64,000 nt of DNA from a bacterium (GTDB taxonomy: Bacteria; JAMCPX01), in NCBI GenBank assembly GCA_021787665.1, contig JAJYLN010000001.1, forward strand, positions 124,001-188,000, given 5' to 3'. The notes under the pieces are model-generated. The model saw only the letters and a list, made by a program, of their open reading frames with translations, did not search any database and was not told where the DNA came from. The position numbers were made by a program, and so were the translations under genes. Positions 35,320 to 44,940 of the stretch are shown here, one piece after another; positions within the stretch are counted from its first letter, which is position 1; every line of letters starts with the position of its first letter.

Positions 35320-36255
35320 CTACTTCTTTTTTGCAAAGTACGCTATCGTCTCCTTCAGGCCCTGGTCCAGCGAGACCTTCGGCTCCCAACCGAGCAGTCC
35401 TTTCGCGAGCGTTATGTCAGGCTTCCTCTGCTTCGGGTCGTCCTGCGGGAGGGGGCTGTAGGCGATCGTGCTTCGGGAACCGGAAAGTCCGATGACGTAC
35501 CTCGCAAAATCGATAATCTTCCGTTCCTCAGGGTTGCCGAGGTTCACCGGGCCCCTGTGGTCGGACATCAGGAGTCTGTAGATGCCCTCGACAAGGTCAG
35601 AGACATAGCAGAAGCTCCTTGTCTGCGAGCCATCACCGTACACGGTCAGGGGCTGGTCATGCAGAGCCTGTAAGATGAAGTTGGGAACGACACGACCGTC
35701 GTTGAGGCGCATACGCGGGCCGTACGTGTTGAATATCCTCACGATCCTGACGTCCACCTTATGGAACCGGTGGTACCCCATCGTCATCGCCTCAGCGAAC
35801 CGCTTGGCCTCATCATAGACGCTGCGCGGGCCGACGGAATTGACGTTACCCCAGTACGTCTCCGGCTGCGGACTTACCAGAGGGTCACCGTACACTTCGG
35901 ACGTCGAGGCGAGGAAATACCGCGCGCCCTTTTCCTTCGCAAGCTCCAGGGACTGATAGGTCCCGAACGAGCCTACCTTGAGCGTTTCAAGAGGATGCTC
36001 GAGGTAGTCTACCGGGCTCGCCGGGGAAGCAAAGTTGAGTACGTAGTTCACCCTGCCAGGCACCCGCAGGGGGCCTGTTATGTCGTGCTCCATGAAGACG
36101 AACTCTTTCCTGCCGGACAGATGCGCTATGTTATCGACAGCGCCGGTAATAAGGTTGTCCACACAGACGACGTCGTACGACCGCTCGAGAAAATATTCAC
36201 ACAGGTGCGAACCGATAAAGCCTGCACCGCCCGCTATCACGGCCCGCTCGTTCAT
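35320..36255 (-). CDS. UDP-glucuronate decarboxylase (UDP-xylose synthase)
   Basis: The 311-residue extended short-chain dehydrogenase converts UDP-glucuronate to UDP-xylose. It has the nucleotide site [38 protein letters not shown] (typical of UDP-xylose synthase), [20 protein letters not shown] and [21 protein letters not shown]. It overlaps the upstream UDP-glucose dehydrogenase gene by four bases, so substrate and enzyme are made together. It is the last gene of a seven-gene operon. A related dTDP- or UDP-hexose dehydratase function is less likely given the ASPASP motif. Confidence 0.93.
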   Translation of the reverse strand: MNERAVIAGGAGFIGSHLCEYFLERSYDVVCVDNLITGAVDNIAHLSGRKEFVFMEHDITGPLRVPGRVNYVLNFASPASPVDYLEHPLETLKVGSFGTYQSLELAKEKGARYFLASTSEVYGDPLVSPQPETYWGNVNSVGPRSVYDEAKRFAEAMTMGYHRFHKVDVRIVRIFNTYGPRMRLNDGRVVPNFILQALHDQPLTVYGDGSQTRSFCYVSDLVEGIYRLLMSDHRGPVNLGNPEERKIIDFARYVIGLSGSRSTIAYSPLPQDDPKQRKPDITLAKGLLGWEPKVSLDQGLKETIAYFAKKK

Positions 36256-37559
36256 TCGGTCCGCCTTCCTATTCCATAGTACACAAATCCTCTGTCGAGG
36301 AGCTGCTGCCGGTCGAACACGTTCCTGCCGTCGAAGATCACCCTCCCCTTCATCAGCCCGGTCATCCGGTCGAGGTCCGGCTTTCTATACTCGTTCCACT
36401 CCGTTACAAGGACCAGTCCGTCCGCGTTCCTGAGTGCGCCATACGGGTCTTCCGCATATACTATCCTCCTGCCGAATACGGCACGCATGTTCTGCATCGC
36501 CTCGGGATCGTGCACGACGACACGTGCCCCGGCTTTTAGGAGCGCTTCAATCATGACGATGGAGGGTGCCTCACGTATATCGTCTGTCTTGGGCTTGAAC
36601 GCAAGTCCCCACACTGCAAGACGTTTCCCCCTGAGTTTGCCGTTGAAATGCTTCTTTATCACGGCCGGCATCAGCGCCTTTTGTCTCTCGTTCACGCGCT
36701 CCACAGCAGAAAGCAGCTCCATCCGGTAGCCCTGCCGTCCTGCGGCATGGATGATACTTTTCACGTCCTTGGGGAAGCATGACCCCCCGTATCCGACGCC
36801 CGGGAACAGGAAGAGGTGGCCTATCCTGTTGTCATAGCCTATGCCCTTTCTCACATCGTCGATGTCCGCTCCCATAAGGGTACACAGGTTTGCGACCTCG
36901 TTGATGAAGGATATCTTCGTAGCGAGCATGGCATTGGCCACGTACTTTATCATCTCCGAGCTCCTGATGTCCGTAACGATGATCGGGTTGCCGGTACGGG
37001 TGAAAGGCTCGTACAGCGACCGCAGCAACTCCCCGGTCTTCTCGCTGTCCACGCCTAACACGACGCGGTCCGGCTTCATAAAATCGTCGATTGCAGCGCC
37101 CTCCTTCAGGAACTCCGGGTTCGATGCGATGTCGAACGGGAAGTCCGTCTCCCTGGTTATGATTGCACGAATCAGGTCAGCAGTCCCTACCGGAACCGTA
37201 CTTTTCGTAACGACAACCTTGTACTCGTTCATGTACCTGCCGATGTCCCGCGCTACCGCCTTTATGCCGGCAAGGTTGGTGGCACCGTCGTTGCCCGGCG
37301 GAGTGCCCACGGCGATAAATATGACCTTCGAGCTACGGACTGTCTCCCGGATGTCCGTCGTAAAGCCGAGTCTCCCCTGCGTACGATTCTTATCGATAAG
37401 CTCCCTGAGTCCCGGCTCGTAGAGCGGTACGGCCCCCCGTTTCAGGGCATCGATCTTCTTTTTATCGATGTCCATACACAGGACGTCGTTACCACTGTCG
37501 GCAAAGCACGTACCCGTGACAAGACCGACATAGCCTGACCCAATGACGGCAAGTCTCAT
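36252..37559 (-). CDS. ugd: UDP-glucose 6-dehydrogenase
   Basis: This 435-residue NAD enzyme oxidises UDP-glucose twice to UDP-glucuronate. It has [20 protein letters not shown] at the N-terminus, [29 protein letters not shown] and the catalytic cysteine in [15 protein letters not shown]. The C-terminal UDP-binding half has [20 protein letters not shown]. It overlaps both neighbours by four bases (ATGA). UDP-glucose would come from the galU product encoded at 6932-7792. Confidence 0.95.
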   Translation of the reverse strand: MRLAVIGSGYVGLVTGTCFADSGNDVLCMDIDKKKIDALKRGAVPLYEPGLRELIDKNRTQGRLGFTTDIRETVRSSKVIFIAVGTPPGNDGATNLAGIKAVARDIGRYMNEYKVVVTKSTVPVGTADLIRAIITRETDFPFDIASNPEFLKEGAAIDDFMKPDRVVLGVDSEKTGELLRSLYEPFTRTGNPIIVTDIRSSEMIKYVANAMLATKISFINEVANLCTLMGADIDDVRKGIGYDNRIGHLFLFPGVGYGGSCFPKDVKSIIHAAGRQGYRMELLSAVERVNERQKALMPAVIKKHFNGKLRGKRLAVWGLAFKPKTDDIREAPSIVMIEALLKAGARVVVHDPEAMQNMRAVFGRRIVYAEDPYGALRNADGLVLVTEWNEYRKPDLDRMTGLMKGRVIFDGRNVFDRQQLLDRGFVYYGIGRRTE

Positions 37560-38422
37560 ACCATTCTCCTCATATATTCATACAGTGCATCAGGCCACGG
37601 CCGTATGTCAATATTTGTGAGACGTCGTATCTTTGTCTTATCGAGTGCCGAGTTGGGCGGTCTTCTCGCCGGCCTCGGGAAAGCGGCCGTATCGACCGGG
37701 ATAAGCCTCGTCCCGATGCCGGCGAGCCTCAGTATCTCCCGTGCGAATCCGAACCACGATACGACGCCCTCGTTCGAAAAATTGAAGACCTGTCCCCAAA
37801 CGTCCGGGTGATCGTCCCGGTGCTCCACGAACCACCCGACCACGCGGGCGAGGTCCATCGTATAGGTCGGGCTGCCGTATTGGTCATCCACTATCTTCAG
37901 CTCGTCACGCTGCCGTGCGAGCTGGATGATCGTGTCGACGAAGTTGTTACCGTTCTCGCCGTAGAGCCACTGCGTTCGAATAACGATAGCGTGGCGCGTA
38001 AAACGCACGAGTTCCTGCTCGCCGAGGAGCTTGGAGCGCCCGTACGCGGAGACGGGGTTTGGTATATCGTCCTCCCGGTAAGGTCCTTCCTTCTCCCCAT
38101 CGAATATATAGTCCGTGCTGAAATGGACTATCCGTGTACCGGTCGCCTCGGCGGCCTGTGCGAGGTAGCCGACTGCTGTACCGTTAACCAGGGCCGCCCG
38201 CCGCTCTTCGGTCTCGCACCGATCGACAGCGGTGTATGCCGCCGCGTTGACGATCACGTCCGGCCCCACCTTCCGTACCGCATCCAGCACGGCGTCTCTG
38301 TTCGTTATATCGAGCTGTGACTCCGTGAAGGTCGCGAGGCTGCATACCGTTCCGAGTACACGCTCAAGCGCGGTCGCGAGCATGCCACCCGCACCGGTAA
38401 TGAGGACCTTGGGCTTCGTCAT
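37556..38422 (-). CDS. rfbD: dTDP-4-dehydrorhamnose reductase
   Basis: RfbD/RmlD carries out the last step of dTDP-L-rhamnose synthesis. The 288-residue protein shows ITGAGGMLATALERVL, VIVNAAAYTAVDRCETE, FSTDYIFDGEKEGPY, and the YGRSKLLGE active site. It lies downstream of rfbB and overlaps ugd by four bases. Confidence 0.94.
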   Translation of the reverse strand: MTKPKVLITGAGGMLATALERVLGTVCSLATFTESQLDITNRDAVLDAVRKVGPDVIVNAAAYTAVDRCETEERRAALVNGTAVGYLAQAAEATGTRIVHFSTDYIFDGEKEGPYREDDIPNPVSAYGRSKLLGEQELVRFTRHAIVIRTQWLYGENGNNFVDTIIQLARQRDELKIVDDQYGSPTYTMDLARVVGWFVEHRDDHPDVWGQVFNFSNEGVVSWFGFAREILRLAGIGTRLIPVDTAAFPRPARRPPNSALDKTKIRRLTNIDIRPWPDALYEYMRRMV

Positions 38423-38444
38423 CGGTAAGGTACCTTCAAAGAAT

Positions 38445-39458
38445 CTAAAGCCCCTTCGGTGTGTAGTTCTTCTCGTAGTATTTCAGGTACTCGCCGGACT
38501 TGATGCGCTTCCACCAGTCCGTGTTCTTCGTGTACCAGTCTATGGTCTTCCTCAGCCCGTCCTGGAGCATGGTGCGGGGGGACCATCCGAGGATGTTCCT
38601 GATCTTCGATGGGTCGATCGCGTATCTCCGGTCATGGCCGGGCCTGTCCTTGACGTAGGTTATCAGGGAATCAGGCTTCTTCATGACGTCGAGAACACCC
38701 TGTATCAGCGACAGGTTCGTGCTCTCGCAGCCCGCCCCGATGTTATACACCTCGCCCTCTTTGCCCTTGTGCAGGACCAGGTCGATGGCCTCTGCGTTGT
38801 CCTTGACGAAGATCCAGTCCCTGACGTTCATCCCGTCGCCGTACAGGGGGACCTGTCTGTCCTCCATCAGGTTCGTGATTACGAGGGGGAGGAGTTTCTC
38901 CGGAAACTGGTACGGCCCGTAGTTGTTGGACGTTCTCGTAACCAGCACGGGCAGGTCGAACGTCCGGTGGTAGGCAAGCGCGATCATATCCGCGGAGGCC
39001 TTGCTCGCAGAATAGGGACTGTTGGGACACAGGCAGGTGTCCTCCGTAAACCTCCCGGTGGGCCCGAGCGATCCGTACACCTCGTCCGTGGAGATCTGGA
39101 CGAACCTCGGCAGGTGCCTCTCGCGTGCAACGTCGAGCAACACCTGTGTACCGAGGACGTTCGTCCTTATGAACGAGGCGGGCTCGAGTATGCTCCTGTC
39201 CACATGGGACTCCGCTGCGAAGTTTATAATGGCGTCCATACCCCGGTCCATAATGCCACGGACGAGGTCAGCATCTGCGATGTCACCTTTGATGAACGAA
39301 TAATGACTGTTGCCGCTGACCGACTGAAGGTTTTCGAGGTTGCCGGCATAGGTGAGTTTGTCGAGATTGACAACATCGTAGTCCGGATGGCGGTCAAGCA
39401 GGTAGTGTATAAAATTGGAGCCGATGAAGCCGGCCCCGCCGGTGACGAGAATCTTCAT
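38445..39458 (-). CDS. rfbB: dTDP-glucose 4,6-dehydratase
   Basis: The 337-residue enzyme converts dTDP-glucose to dTDP-4-keto-6-deoxyglucose. Signatures are [51 protein letters not shown] and RTSNNYGPYQFPEKL. It is the dehydratase of the rhamnose set in this operon (rfbA, rfbC, rfbB, rfbD in transcription order). Confidence 0.96.
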   Translation of the reverse strand: MKILVTGGAGFIGSNFIHYLLDRHPDYDVVNLDKLTYAGNLENLQSVSGNSHYSFIKGDIADADLVRGIMDRGMDAIINFAAESHVDRSILEPASFIRTNVLGTQVLLDVARERHLPRFVQISTDEVYGSLGPTGRFTEDTCLCPNSPYSASKASADMIALAYHRTFDLPVLVTRTSNNYGPYQFPEKLLPLVITNLMEDRQVPLYGDGMNVRDWIFVKDNAEAIDLVLHKGKEGEVYNIGAGCESTNLSLIQGVLDVMKKPDSLITYVKDRPGHDRRYAIDPSKIRNILGWSPRTMLQDGLRKTIDWYTKNTDWWKRIKSGEYLKYYEKNYTPKGL

Positions 39459-39470
39459 GGCCGGTCCCGC

Positions 39471-39926
39471 TTAGCCGTCTTTCCGGGACCAGTCGTACGG
39501 TATGTCGTTTTTATGCGGGTCAAGGCGGTACTCGTCTGGCTGCTTGTAGTCGTAGGTGTTGGTCGGAATATTTACGACGACAGCCTCTTCCTCGCTGACG
39601 CACTTGAATCCGTGGTACACCATCTCCGGGATGGTTACGAGTATCGGGTTGTGCTCGCCCGCGAAGAACTGGTTGACCTCGCCCTTCGTCTTCGATCCTT
39701 CCCTGGCGTCATACAGCACGATCTTCATCATACCCCTGACCACAGTCATATTGTCCGCCTGGTGCTTGTGGTAGTGCCACGCCTTCACGACCCCGGGGTA
39801 CGCGGTCGTCATGTAGACCTGACCGAACTTTTTGAAGAAGTCATCGTCCGAGCGCAGAATTTCCATAAGCCTGCCCCGCTCATCGCATATGACCTTCAGA
39901 TTTTTGACCCTTACGCCATCTATCAT
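39471..39926 (-). CDS. rfbC: dTDP-4-dehydrorhamnose 3,5-epimerase family protein
   Basis: A cupin-fold protein of about 151 residues of the RfbC/RmlC family. GVVKAWHYHKHQADNMTVVRG carries the cupin histidines, and YHGFKCVSEEEAVVVN follows. It is shorter than classical RmlC (about 180 residues), so 3-epimerisation only, or a sugar-specific variant, is possible. I start it at the ATG at 39926, preceded by GAGGTGGG; the frame extends to a TTG at 39971. Its place between rfbA and rfbB supports the rhamnose role. Confidence 0.88.
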   Translation of the reverse strand: MIDGVRVKNLKVICDERGRLMEILRSDDDFFKKFGQVYMTTAYPGVVKAWHYHKHQADNMTVVRGMMKIVLYDAREGSKTKGEVNQFFAGEHNPILVTIPEMVYHGFKCVSEEEAVVVNIPTNTYDYKQPDEYRLDPHKNDIPYDWSRKDG

Positions 39927-39991
39927 GTCCCACCTCTTGAACAGTTCCGTCCTGTACCCATCATTTTTCAAGATCCCGACACTGCATCCCC

Positions 39992-41056
39992 TTATGGCAG
40001 CCCTACCTTGCTGTTGTCCCCGAGCAGCAGCCGGTAGACCCGTGGCTTCTCGTTGAGCTTCTTTACCTCGGCGTTCCTGCCGATGAGGCTATCCTCTATC
40101 TTTATGCCGACGTCCTCTATGAGACAGTTCTCGAGGATTATGCTGTGCTCTATCTCGCTGTTGATGACCTGCGTGCCCGCGGATATCGAGGTGAATGGCC
40201 CGATGTACGAATTCGTGATCCGCGCGCCGCTGCCTATCGCGGCCGGTCCCCGGATCGTGGAGTGTCTGATGACCGCGCCCTTCTCTACGACGACCTTGAA
40301 CTCCACCCTCGAATGCTCGTCGACATCGCCCTGGACGTCGGTCTCATAGGTGTCGAGCATCATCCTGTTGGCCTCGAGCATGTCTTCCAGCCTGCCGGTA
40401 TCCTTCCACCATCCGGTCACGATATGGGGCAGGACCTTCAGGCCGCTGTCTATCAGCCATTGAATAGCGTCCGTAATCTCGAGCTCTCCCCGCTTCGAGG
40501 GCCTTATGGCACGGACCGCCGCATGAATGTTCTTGTCGAACATGTAGACGCCGACCAAGGCGAGGTCGCTTCGCGGGTGTGCAGGCTTTTCCTCGAGTCG
40601 TACGACCGTAGCGTCCCGGAGCTCCGCGACGCCGAACTGGCCCGGGTCTCTGACACGCGCGAGCAGGATCTGGGAATTGGGAGAGCGCTGCTTGAACTGC
40701 TCGACCAGGTTCGAAATGCCACCCTTCACGAGGTTATCGCCGAGATACATGACGAACGGCTCGTCCCCGAGGAACTCTTTCGCTATGAGCACGGCATGGG
40801 CAAGGCCGAGCGGCTCTTCCTGGTATAGGTACGTCACCTGCACTCCGAACCTGGCTCCGTCAGCTACAGCTGCCTTCACCTCCGCTGCGGTATCGCCCAC
40901 GATGATGCCGATGTCCGTTATGCCTGCGTCCCTGATGGCCTCTATTGCATAAAAGAGTATGGGCTTGTTTGCCACGGGAATGAGCTGTTTCGCGCTGGTA
41001 TGGGTGATCGGCCTCAGCCTTGTCCCCTTACCACCGCTGAGGATGAGGGCCTTCAT
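39992..41056 (-). CDS. rfbA: Glucose-1-phosphate thymidylyltransferase, long form
   Basis: This 354-residue nucleotidyltransferase makes dTDP-glucose. The N-terminal domain has LILSGGKGTRLRPITHTSAKQ and FVMYLGDN; the C-terminal third is a left-handed beta-helix of hexapeptide type (STIRGPAAIGSGARI, IINSYIGPFTSI-like repeats). Classical RmlA is about 290 residues; this long form with the helix is found in actinobacteria, archaea and many environmental bacteria. Its start overlaps the stop of the lipoprotein gene by one base (TAATG). Confidence 0.92.
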   Translation of the reverse strand: MKALILSGGKGTRLRPITHTSAKQLIPVANKPILFYAIEAIRDAGITDIGIIVGDTAAEVKAAVADGARFGVQVTYLYQEEPLGLAHAVLIAKEFLGDEPFVMYLGDNLVKGGISNLVEQFKQRSPNSQILLARVRDPGQFGVAELRDATVVRLEEKPAHPRSDLALVGVYMFDKNIHAAVRAIRPSKRGELEITDAIQWLIDSGLKVLPHIVTGWWKDTGRLEDMLEANRMMLDTYETDVQGDVDEHSRVEFKVVVEKGAVIRHSTIRGPAAIGSGARITNSYIGPFTSISAGTQVINSEIEHSIILENCLIEDVGIKIEDSLIGRNAEVKKLNEKPRVYRLLLGDNSKVGLP

Positions 41057-41739
41057 TATCTGAAAAAGTCCCTGATGCGGTCGAGAATGGTCGGCTTGCC
41101 TGAATAGACCGCGTCGAGGGCCATTTCCTTCGCTTTACTGTTGAGGAACACGTTCATCGGCACGTCCCACTTCACGTCTCTGCCCCGTATCTTCCCGTTC
41201 GCGGACAGGACCTTGGTCGGAAAGCTCACTTCGATCTTTATACCGTAATTGGTCAGTGAGCCCTTCAGTATGCTCTCATAGTTGATGCCCGTACCGGACC
41301 TTGCCTTGCCTTGTCCTGAGGGCTGTTTTTCATTCATGGAGTTGATGAGCGATATCATCAGTTCCCTGTCCGCACCGCTCTTTTTCAGGACGAACCGTAT
41401 GTTGCTCATCTTCAATGCGTTGATGTCCCGGAACTTTACCCTGCCGTCGATCTTGTAGTAGCCGTTGTCGGTGTATGTCTTTACGTTGCCGACGCTGACC
41501 CCCTCGAGACCTGCGAATTGGCTGCCAAAGTCCTTTTTCGACAAAGGAAATACGATGCCGGTCTGGGTCATGGCATTGTGCAGGCCCTGCTGGTCCTTCA
41601 TCAGCGCCTCCGGTATGGCATAGACGAGGTGCAGTCTCCCGCTGCCGTCCAGGTTCAGGACAATGTCCTCGCTCACATTGATGCATCCCGCTACGAAGAC
41701 AAGGCCGATCAGACAGATGTATCTCAGATACCTCTTCAT
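41056..41739 (-). CDS. LppM-like lipoprotein
   Basis: The 227-residue product has a lipoprotein signal with lipobox VAGC (Cys19). The mature part begins INVSEDIVLNLDGSGRLHLVYAIPEAL, resembling the LppM/DUF3153 group of envelope lipoproteins. The chain ends DRIRDFFR with no second membrane segment. It is the first gene of the nucleotide-sugar operon and is coupled to rfbA by a one-base overlap, so a role in surface-glycan assembly is plausible but unproven. Confidence 0.78.
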   Translation of the reverse strand: MKRYLRYICLIGLVFVAGCINVSEDIVLNLDGSGRLHLVYAIPEALMKDQQGLHNAMTQTGIVFPLSKKDFGSQFAGLEGVSVGNVKTYTDNGYYKIDGRVKFRDINALKMSNIRFVLKKSGADRELMISLINSMNEKQPSGQGKARSGTGINYESILKGSLTNYGIKIEVSFPTKVLSANGKIRGRDVKWDVPMNVFLNSKAKEMALDAVYSGKPTILDRIRDFFR

Positions 41740-41780
41740 ACCTATGCCTTTACAGAAAGTTATGGATTATGTCAATCCAA

Positions 41781-43346
41781 TTATTTGAACGCCCTCAAGG
41801 GGAGCATCGACAGGAAGCGTCTGTTGAAGGTCGTATCGTCCGCAAGCTCGATATGCCTGATATGTGCTAGCAAGCCCTCCCGGTCGACCGCCGGCCTGTT
41901 TATGACAAATCTCTTGATTCCGGCAATGACGCTCTCGCCGATAAAGTACGTGCGCTCCGCCAGGCCTGAGGGGACCATGCCTATGGACGCAAGGTCATCC
42001 GGCCTGAGATAGTTTCCGAACGCGCCTGCTATGTACAGACTCGACGGCACCACGCCGGTCCGCTCCATCAGGACGGCGAGCCCTGCCGCTATACTCGCCT
42101 TTGCGAGCTGGAGTGCACGGACGTCCGACTGGTACAGGGAAACCTCCCGGTCGTACGATCTATGGAGCACAAACGCCTGCTCCCCTGCCCTCTCCATGAC
42201 CCTCAGGAACAGGTTACTGCCGATGGCGCCTGCGCGGAGCATCTCGCCGTCCGCAGTGATGACCCCTGCCTTCAAGAGCTCGGACACTATCCGTATAAGA
42301 CCGGACCCGCAGATGCCCGCCGGGGCCACACCGCCCCTGACGTCGAGGGACACGCTGTCCTGCACAAGATGGAGGTCTTCGATCGCGCCGTCCTGTGCCC
42401 GCATGCCGTGCCGTATCTGCCCGCCCTCGAAGGCCGGGCCGGCCGGGGCTGAGCTCACCAGTATGCCGGCCCTGCTGCCGATGGCGATCTCCGCATTTGT
42501 GCCTATATCCACCAGGGCAACGGGCTCGTCCGCTATGTCCATCGCACAAGCGAGCAGGGAAGCGACCGTATCTCCCCCCACGAACCCGCCTATGACCGGA
42601 AACAGCTCGACTATCTCCGCAGCGACGCCGGATCGGGATGCCAGATTCGGGACCTGTCTCTTATCGTGAAACGCAGGGGTGTACGGGGCTTTTGCAAGGC
42701 CGGACACGTCCGCCCCGGAAACGATGTGTTCCATGGTCGTATTGCCTGCCACGTATATATGCCTGACCCTGTCGGCCCCGAGCCCGATTGCCGCGAGTAT
42801 CCCACGGATCTCTGCGGAAATCGCATCCACGGTCATTTCCGTCATCTTGTCGAGGACTGCCCTGTCAAGGGCCGCCTTTATCCTCGAGACGACATCCGCC
42901 CCGTATACCCTTTGGGGGTTGAGTATGCTCCGGACCGCCATCACCGTACCGTCGGACAGGTTTATCGGCGCTATCACGATGGTCGTCGTCCCGAGGTCCA
43001 CAGCGATACTCATGTCCGCAGGCTCTACCTCGTAAGTCTCCCGGGCAGGGTCTTTTTCTGTCTGGAGCAGTCGTATGGTAAGTCCGGAGGGCAGGTGCCT
43101 TTTCCTGCACGCAAGCCGAATACCGCTCTTTATTTCGTCATCCGGCAGGAGCGATCGCTCGACGTTGTCAGGCGGGAGTCCACCCTCGACCCTTACGCGG
43201 CACTTCCCGCACCTGCCGATACCGGCACACGGGGCGTCCATGGCAACACCGGCCTGGACGATGATCTCGAGCAAGCTGCCGGGGTCACGGGCATAGACCG
43301 TCAGCTCTCTCTGGTGAAGGACAAGCCTGGTTTTAAGGGGGTTCAA
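41781..43346 (-). CDS. RACo-like reductive activator of corrinoid proteins (ferredoxin plus ASKHA domain)
   Basis: About 521 residues. The first 90 form a plant-type [2Fe-2S] ferredoxin domain (APCAGIGRCGKCRV, later LACRKR). From about residue 110 there is an ASKHA-type ATPase of the DUF4445/RACo family (SIAVDLGTTTIVIA, YVAGNTTMEHIVSG, VALVDIGTNAEIAI, GICGSGLIRIVSELL, YIAGAFGNYLRPDDLASIGMVP). RACo and RamA proteins reduce inactive Co(II) corrinoid cofactors using ATP. No corrinoid protein or methyltransferase is adjacent; the 11-base upstream neighbour is a FadL-type channel. The start is a TTG without a good ribosome site. Confidence 0.88.
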   Translation of the reverse strand: MNPLKTRLVLHQRELTVYARDPGSLLEIIVQAGVAMDAPCAGIGRCGKCRVRVEGGLPPDNVERSLLPDDEIKSGIRLACRKRHLPSGLTIRLLQTEKDPARETYEVEPADMSIAVDLGTTTIVIAPINLSDGTVMAVRSILNPQRVYGADVVSRIKAALDRAVLDKMTEMTVDAISAEIRGILAAIGLGADRVRHIYVAGNTTMEHIVSGADVSGLAKAPYTPAFHDKRQVPNLASRSGVAAEIVELFPVIGGFVGGDTVASLLACAMDIADEPVALVDIGTNAEIAIGSRAGILVSSAPAGPAFEGGQIRHGMRAQDGAIEDLHLVQDSVSLDVRGGVAPAGICGSGLIRIVSELLKAGVITADGEMLRAGAIGSNLFLRVMERAGEQAFVLHRSYDREVSLYQSDVRALQLAKASIAAGLAVLMERTGVVPSSLYIAGAFGNYLRPDDLASIGMVPSGLAERTYFIGESVIAGIKRFVINRPAVDREGLLAHIRHIELADDTTFNRRFLSMLPLRAFK

Positions 43347-43357
43347 AGGAGAAGGAT

Positions 43358-44617
43358 TTAAAACCTGTAGTCGAGGAGCAGGGTTATCTTGTCCATTTCT
43401 ACCGTGTAGAGCCCGTTCGCAGGCGGCTGGGCAATACTGTCCGTTACAGTTATGTTCGGCGATATCGCGTGGTCGGCCATCAGGCCCACCTTTATCGATG
43501 GCGTGACCGTATACTCGGCCCCCAAGAAGACGTCCATTCTGGTAAAATCTATATTGAGAGAATAGATATGGTTCTCCGGAAAAGAAGACGGGTCATAGCC
43601 AACGCCGCCAGCGAGCAGCCAGCCCTTTATTCCCGTGTACCCCGTCCAAATCTTTCCATCCAGCACGTCTTCGAGCCCGGTAAGCATGTAGATGGTCTTG
43701 TCTGCAAGGGGGTTGGAGGCATTGTAGGTCTGTACCTTTATGTTCTTGTATTCGGACCAGTTTATGTATTGATACGTTACATCGACCATCCAGTTTTTTG
43801 CAGGCAGAAAATGCATACCGAAATTCAGCGTCTGCGGCATGGTCACGTCCAACTTGGTGTCCGCGGTCATAGTGCCCACGAGCTGGGTGCTTATGTCCGA
43901 GGTACCCTCAAGGAGGTAGTGTACGCTCGACATATACGAGATACCGAAGGTGAACGTGGGAGTGGGCTCATAGTATAAACCGATGGTAAAGCCGTACGAA
44001 GTAGCCATATTATTCTTGAGATGGACCTTCGCCTCGTATATCGGGTTTTCATCGGAAGGGTTTTGCATATCCATCGTCGTGCTTTGATAGACATCGAGGT
44101 ATGCGGTACTGACGTTCAATTCTGCCCCTACGATGAGCTTCGGCGTGACTTTGTAGGCAAGGAGCGGCGAAACGTTGAACATGACCATGGTCTCCTGAGA
44201 GCCGTTGAACCGCTCCGGGCCGTCTTTTGGCCAGTATGCTACCCGGGCATAGGGAGCGTAGAGACCGAGGCCTGTGGACAGGCCCTTCGGCAGCTTGAAG
44301 GTGAGCGCAAGGGAAGGAAGGGGTGCCCACGTGCCGAAGCCTATGTTAGGATAGGGCAGGTTGTTGTTGTACGGATCGGTGCCGGACCTTTGATAGCTGA
44401 CACCCTCGTACGCGGGCTCGAGGGTAAAAAAGAGGCTGTTTCGCCGAATAGCGCCGGTAGCCGCCGGGTTCCAGTACACCCCTGCGCCGGACGCGATTGC
44501 CGGTCCCTGGAGCGGACCGCCCAGCCATGGAGTCGTGTAGCCGTCAGAAAGCGCCGCATCGGGAAAGGCGAGCACCGCTGCCAGTAGCAAGCCGATTATA
44601 AAATCGAGTCTTCTCAC
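43358..44617 (-). CDS. FadL/OmpP1-type outer-membrane channel
   Basis: The 419-residue protein has a signal peptide (FIIGLLLAAVLAFPDAALS) and a FadL-type beta-barrel, with NPAATGAIRRNSLFFTLEP near the N-terminus, repeated amphipathic strands (FTFGISYMSSVHYLL, WMVDVTYQYINWSEY) and the final strand ending in DYRF. FadL channels move fatty acids or aromatic hydrocarbons across the outer membrane. The start is a GTG with a strong GGAGGTGAAG site. It is transcribed with the RACo-like gene. With three acyl-CoA dehydrogenases in the window, hydrophobic substrate uptake is a reasonable role. Confidence 0.88.
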   Translation of the reverse strand: MRRLDFIIGLLLAAVLAFPDAALSDGYTTPWLGGPLQGPAIASGAGVYWNPAATGAIRRNSLFFTLEPAYEGVSYQRSGTDPYNNNLPYPNIGFGTWAPLPSLALTFKLPKGLSTGLGLYAPYARVAYWPKDGPERFNGSQETMVMFNVSPLLAYKVTPKLIVGAELNVSTAYLDVYQSTTMDMQNPSDENPIYEAKVHLKNNMATSYGFTIGLYYEPTPTFTFGISYMSSVHYLLEGTSDISTQLVGTMTADTKLDVTMPQTLNFGMHFLPAKNWMVDVTYQYINWSEYKNIKVQTYNASNPLADKTIYMLTGLEDVLDGKIWTGYTGIKGWLLAGGVGYDPSSFPENHIYSLNIDFTRMDVFLGAEYTVTPSIKVGLMADHAISPNITVTDSIAQPPANGLYTVEMDKITLLLDYRF

Positions 44618-44709
44618 TTCTTCACCTCCATACTCATAGTGTGGACGTCATTACCATAAAGGCATCATGCCTTCAATAACTTTTAGGACTGGTTTACTAC
44701 GGCTGGCGC

Positions 44710-44850
44710 TTAATCTGCTACATCTTCGAGCTGAGACACTATCTTTATTCCAAGCTTTCGTGCGTAATCCTCGACTGCACGATGCAAAGGTGTCTTTTGC
44801 CATTATGCCCCATCATGAACCGAGTCAGCTATCTTGTTTGTTAAAGATTT
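44710..44850 (-). pseudogene. Relic of a coiled-coil PD-(D/E)XK protein gene
   Basis: On the minus strand, the last 24 codons before a TAA at 44710 read HRAVEDYARKLGIKIVSQLEDVAD, matching the C-terminus of the intact protein at 50848-51807 at 21 of 24 positions. Just upstream, sequence matching its NKIDRLGSRWGIMAEDTF segment is joined directly, with the nuclease core deleted and a one-base frameshift that creates a stop. The rest of the 44618-44940 gap holds nothing else I recognise. Confidence 0.8.
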
Positions 44851-44940
44851 ATCTAACGCCTCATTGGATGCCCGTAGAGCAAAACGGAAGTCCTCCCCGT
44901 GTCCCATCCTTTTCTCATAGTGATGTTGGCAGGGCCCGGG

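Noticed and set aside
34504-35673. Long plus-strand open frame of 389 codons
   Set aside because: It is a frame shadow of bioA and the UDP-xylose synthase gene: arginine-rich, no domains, no ribosome site, and both real genes have strong family motifs.
38232-40037. 601-codon plus-strand open frame
   Set aside because: It lies antisense to rfbD, rfbB and rfbC, each with clear catalytic motifs. The translated sequence has no recognisable domain; GC-rich DNA makes such long antisense frames common.
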